Part shown: positions 4,286 to 6,170 of the stretch, in pieces
Position numbering within the stretch: the stretch's first letter is position 1
How the letters are laid out: each line of letters starts with the position of its first letter
DNA from: Armatimonadota bacterium
GTDB taxonomy: Bacteria > Armatimonadota > Hebobacteria > Hebobacterales > WVXJ01
Length of the DNA: 6,170 nt
Assembly: GCA_011773575.1 (NCBI GenBank)
Contig: WVXJ01000041.1
Coordinates: forward strand, 1 to 6,170
Reading direction: 5' to 3'
Position numbers and translations under genes: made by a program
Notes under the pieces: model-generated
The model's database searches: none
What the model saw: the letters and a program-made list of their open reading frames with translations, nothing else
What the model was told of the DNA's origin: nothing

Positions 4286-4489
4286 TCACTCTCCTGTCTC
4301 ACTACCGCCGGACAGCCCGGAGGCGAGATCGGCGAGGCGCGCCAGCCAGGCACCGAGGGATAGTCCGGCAGCGTCGGCAGCTGCAGCCCAGCGGACCTTC
4401 TCGTCCTTGCTGGCCTTGAAAGTGACGACCTCCCGGCGAATGGTCCTCTTGTCGTAGCGGCGGCGGCGGGGGCGGGTTGGGGTAGTCAT
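4286..4489 (-). CDS. Ribbon-helix-helix protein, MobC/CopG-like, 67 aa
   Basis: The start is the ATG at 4489-4487 with AAGGAG 6 bases upstream. The N-terminus is a basic arm (RPRRRRYDKRTIRR). It is followed by a short beta strand (REVVTFKAS), helix A (KDEKVRWAAAADAAG), the turn GLSLG and helix B (AWLARLADLAS), which is the layout of ribbon-helix-helix DNA-binding proteins. The AAGLSLGAWLARLA segment especially resembles plasmid mobilisation relaxosome proteins of the MobC type. No relaxase gene is in view, so it could instead be a transcriptional repressor, for example acting on the dyad just downstream at 4247-4276. It lies 40 bases after the gene at 4530-4934 and 81 bases before the recombinase. 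Confidence 0.6.
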   Translation of the reverse strand: MTTPTRPRRRRYDKRTIRREVVTFKASKDEKVRWAAAADAAGLSLGAWLARLADLASGLSGGSETGE

Positions 4490-4529
4490 GAATACTCCTT
4501 TGCCCTGGTTGCCCGGGGCTCGGTGGTTG

Positions 4530-4934
4530 CTACGCGGCGGCCAGGAAGCGCTCGCCCCAGGTCGCCCATACGCTGAGCTGTTCGAGGTGCTCGGCGTCGT
4601 TCTTGACGTACCGGCGGCAGTTGGCGCCGTTGTCCCTCAGCATGTACAGGCACATCGCCTTGACGCGCTCCAGCAGGTCGTTATCCGAGGTGTCGGGGCT
4701 GTCGGGGTGGGTCACGTCCACCCGGAGGTCATAGCGCTCCCCGCTGGGCAGGTGCGTAATCTGAACGCGGGTCTTGTCGTAGGCGCCGGTGATCGGCGCG
4801 GTGTGGGCCAGCGCGGTGATCAGGCTGGTGAATCCCGCGAAGCTGTCCCAGGTTACCCCGGTCTTGGCCACGGCGTCGATCGCGGCGTTCTCGCTCCACT
4901 CAATCTCGATCTTCCAGGTTTTGCTGTTGGTCAT
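4530..4934 (-). CDS. LPD25-like small protein, 134 aa
   Basis: I chose the ATG at 4934, with GGAGG 6 bases upstream. Longer in-frame starts (4979, 5018) lack an SD and the candidate promoter lies between them. The residues KIEIEWSEN (8-16), GAYDKT (50-55) and SGERYDLRVDV (64-74) match, from memory, the pattern of large polyvalent protein associated domain 25, a module found in large polyvalent proteins of phages and conjugative elements. Here it stands alone with a helical C-terminus (LLERVKAMCLYMLRD, then YVKNDAEHLEQLSVWATWGERFL). The function of the domain is unknown. It heads the minus-strand group with the ribbon-helix-helix and recombinase genes. Confidence 0.55.
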   Translation of the reverse strand: MTNSKTWKIEIEWSENAAIDAVAKTGVTWDSFAGFTSLITALAHTAPITGAYDKTRVQITHLPSGERYDLRVDVTHPDSPDTSDNDLLERVKAMCLYMLRDNGANCRRYVKNDAEHLEQLSVWATWGERFLAAA

Positions 4935-4982
4935 GGCGGCCTCCGTCGGGGTGTTGATGTTGTGTGTTGCGTTGTTCATGCC

Positions 4983-5012
4983 AGAATACATAAGCAATCC
5001 GCGTGCCAACAA
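4983..5012 (-). promoter_or_regulatory. Possible promoter for the LPD25-like gene
   Basis: On the minus strand TTGTTG (5012-5007), an 18-base spacer and TATTCT (4988-4983) form a weak sigma70-like pair. TTGGCA at 5009-5004 is an alternative -35 with a short 15-base spacer. The start of transcription would be near 4976, which supports the ATG at 4934. Confidence 0.3.
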
Positions 5013-5081
5013 GGGCAACCTTGTAAGTGTGCGGAATCACTAGGGCGTGAAATCAGTAGAATAAACCAAGTGTGACCTTGT

Positions 5082-5095
5082 TGTCATGTGTGACA
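5082..5095. promoter_or_regulatory. Dyad TGTCA-TGTG-TGACA
   Basis: Perfect 5-bp arms lie in the AT-rich upstream region of the minus-strand genes. It is a candidate protein-binding site. Confidence 0.35.
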
Positions 5096-5148
5096 TGTGG
5101 GCAACGTGGGCGAACAGGAAAAGAGCAACGATTCCGCCAAGTTAGTAC

Positions 5149-5166
5149 CGTGACAGAAATGTCGCG
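5149..5166. promoter_or_regulatory. Dyad CGTGACA-GAAA-TGTCGCG
   Basis: The 7-bp arms have one mismatch. The right arm, TGTCGCG, repeats the core of the ATTGTCGCGA array at 3266-3285, suggesting a shared binding protein. Confidence 0.4.
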
Positions 5167-5180
5167 GAATTTTGGCGATC

Positions 5181-5196
5181 TATCAGATTTCTGATA
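5181..5196. promoter_or_regulatory. 16-bp perfect palindrome TATCAGA-TT-TCTGATA
   Basis: It has perfect 7-bp arms and the size of a dimeric repressor operator. It lies well upstream of both flanking gene groups. Confidence 0.55.
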
Positions 5197-5284
5197 CTCG
5201 GATAACTTCAGTCCGCTATTCAGATCGCGCGCGAGGGACGGCTGGCCAAAATTAAACAATTTCAACCATTTACGCACCATTTTG

Positions 5285-5328
5285 TTTCATTATGGCAGCT
5301 AACCACTTGATTTTGCTGCAAAATGAAA
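5285..5328. repeat. Nested palindrome and long hairpin
   Basis: ATTTTGC-T-GCAAAAT (5310-5324) extends to 21 bases (5307-5327) with one mismatch per arm. The strand can also fold by pairing TTTCATT (5285-5291) with AATGAAA and GCAGC (5295-5299) with GCTGC (5315-5319), across a 15-base loop. The two folds share bases and cannot coexist. Confidence 0.5.
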
Positions 5329-5557
5329 GAGGCCGATCGGATAATGGCGCCGGCGCTGTGTAGGTGGAACGGCCACAGTGTGCGCGGCCCGCAAACCCGC
5401 GTGGATAGCGGACCTGCGGAGGTGCGGCGTGTAAGAGTCTGATACCATTGCGCTTTTCTGGGCCCTAGACCCACCCCCTATTCCGGACCTTTGTTGTCCG
5501 ATTCTCCTCCGTACGGGTCCTACCCCTCACTCCCTACACCAATAAATCATACATACC

Positions 5558-5579
5558 CATGTAGCACATGCACCTACAT
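5558..5579. repeat. CATGTAG repeat, copy 1, with dyad
   Basis: ATGTAG-N9-CTACAT (5559-5579) is a perfect 6-bp dyad. CATGTAGCACATGCACC (5558-5574) resembles CATGTAGGCACATATACC at 6093-6110, with one extra base and two differences. Confidence 0.5.
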
Positions 5580-5596
5580 CGGCCTACCACACAGGA

Positions 5597-5625
5597 TTGA
5601 AACCGCGGCTGTGTTGTGCTAGCGT
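5597..5625 (+). promoter_or_regulatory. Possible promoter of the gene at 5673
   Basis: TTGAAA (5597-5602), 17 bases, then TAGCGT (5620-5625), preceded by a TG-rich stretch. The -10 is weak by the E. coli consensus but similar to actinobacterial -10 elements. Confidence 0.4.
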
Positions 5626-5672
5626 GTAGCCGTGAATTCTCTGCGCGGCAATGGAGCCGCAAGGAGGCCGCC

Positions 5673-5984
5673 ATGTTCGAGAAGCTGGAAGTCGGAAGTC
5701 AGGTCATTTACACGGACAAGCACTTCGTGGATCGCGTCGCGCTGGTCACTGCTATCTGGGGTTCCCCGGACTGGCGGGATCACTGTCCCGACGCGATGGG
5801 TCAGATGCACGTACCGTGTATCAACCTCGTGTACGTGTCTGGTGACAGTGCGAAGGACGACCCGTACGGTCGGCAGTTGGAGCGCGACACTTCGGTGGTG
5901 CACGCGAGCAGCCAGCCCGCGGGTGGATCCTGTTGGCGGATGGCTGACGAGCCGCGTCCGCCGATGGGCGTGGTGGAGAAGTAG
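5673..5984 (+). CDS. Conserved-looking hypothetical protein, 103 aa
   Basis: The ATG at 5673 has AAGGAGG (5661-5667) 5 bases upstream, so the longer frame from 5616 is rejected. The first half reads as a small beta-barrel (EVGSQVIYTDKHFVDRVALVTAIWG, residues 6-30), like SH3/KOW-type folds. The second half has PCINLVYVSGD (48-58), DDPYGRQLERDTSVVHASSQP (62-82) and a short C-terminal tail. From memory this layout resembles small proteins of unknown function seen in phages and mobile elements; no enzymatic motif is visible. It is a single gene with its own promoter-like region, flanked by related CATGTAG repeats. Function unknown. Confidence 0.75.
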   Translation: MFEKLEVGSQVIYTDKHFVDRVALVTAIWGSPDWRDHCPDAMGQMHVPCINLVYVSGDSAKDDPYGRQLERDTSVVHASSQPAGGSCWRMADEPRPPMGVVEK

Positions 5985-6170
5985 GCCCGGCGACAGCGGA
6001 CAGGTGCCGACGAGGTGCCCGCCCCCGTGAGTTCCAGTGTCGCGCAGAGGATTCACCTGGCTTATTCCCTACAGCAACACATATAGATATCACATGTAGG
6101 CACATATACCACAACCAAAATGCCCCGGTTGCGGTTTTGCCACACACGCAATTCTGCCAAATTCACTAGC
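5985..6170. other. Non-coding tail of the window
   Basis: No gene is visible. There are CACATATA direct repeats (6078-6085 and 6101-6108) and the second CATGTAG repeat. A weak hairpin with flanking A and T runs (CCG-GTTG-CGG then TTTTG, 6116-6139) could be a poor terminator. Confidence 0.4.
6093..6110 (+). repeat. CATGTAG repeat, copy 2
   Basis: CATGTAGGCACATATACC is the direct-repeat partner of 5558-5574. The two copies bracket the gene at 5673-5984. Confidence 0.5.

Larger units (their letters stand above)
4935..5672. other. Long non-coding region with palindromes and composition shifts
   Basis: No credible gene is present; the minus-strand frame 5053-5280 has no SD and an unlikely sequence. 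From 5040 to 5330 it is AT-rich with four dyads. From 5331 to about 5450 it is GC-rich, with palindromes CCGATCGG (5333-5340) and GCGCCGGCGC (5347-5356). From about 5455 to 5590 the plus strand is C-rich, followed by the promoter of the gene at 5673. Confidence 0.5.

Noticed and set aside
4488..5075. 195-codon plus-strand frame
   Set aside because: It is the exact antisense shadow of the LPD25-like gene, whose own start has a clear SD.
5053..5280. 75-codon minus-strand frame
   Set aside because: It has no SD before the ATG, lies in a dyad-rich AT-rich region, and has unlikely composition.
5619..6056. 145-codon minus-strand frame
   Set aside because: It is antisense to the strongly supported gene at 5673-5984, and His/Arg/Thr-rich as antisense shadows usually are.

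Overview
The window looks like an accessory region of a bacterial mobile element (plasmid, integrative element or phage-plasmid). The host is GC-rich and uses strong Shine-Dalgarno (SD) sequences and sigma70-like promoters. An actinobacterial or Chloroflexota-type host would fit, but nothing in the sequence fixes the taxon. No ribosomal, tRNA or core metabolic gene is present, and no replication initiator, relaxase or capsid gene is visible.

Layout. (1) 3-1374, plus strand: a tightly packed, mostly overlapping run of six very small genes, of which the first is cut by the window edge. Four of them are cysteine-rich with zinc-ribbon-like spacing. (2) 1390-1904, minus strand: a two-gene ATGA-coupled unit of unknown proteins, convergent with block 1. 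(3) 1905-2320: GC-rich non-coding DNA with a 50-nt hairpin element and other dyads, ending in a leader with two overlapping hairpins before a 92-aa helical protein gene (2321-2599, plus). (4) 2600-3481: about 880 bases without a credible gene. It has a second copy of the 50-nt element exactly 620 bases after the first, a G-rich section with a canonical G-quadruplex motif, several repeats and dyads, then an AT-rich section with four ATTGT motifs at exact 10-bp period. (5) 3482-4934, minus strand: a polyvalent-protein-domain (LPD25-like) small protein, a ribbon-helix-helix MobC-like protein, and a small serine recombinase with its own TTGACA-N17-TACAAA promoter overlapped by an inverted repeat. 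(6) 4935-5672: non-coding, AT-rich with strong palindromes, then GC-rich, then C-rich. (7) 5673-5984, plus: one conserved-looking small basic-fold protein gene of unknown function, flanked by two related CATGTAG-type repeats. (8) 5985-6170: non-coding.

The small zinc-ribbon-like genes resemble accessory or early genes of phages and plasmids. The recombinase plus RHH/MobC-like and LPD25-like proteins mark DNA mobility or maintenance. The repeat-dense region 2600-3481 next to the recombinase is the best candidate for something undescribed: a replication or transfer origin, a recombination site complex, or a large structured RNA. These are inferences; the repeats and dyads themselves are directly visible.
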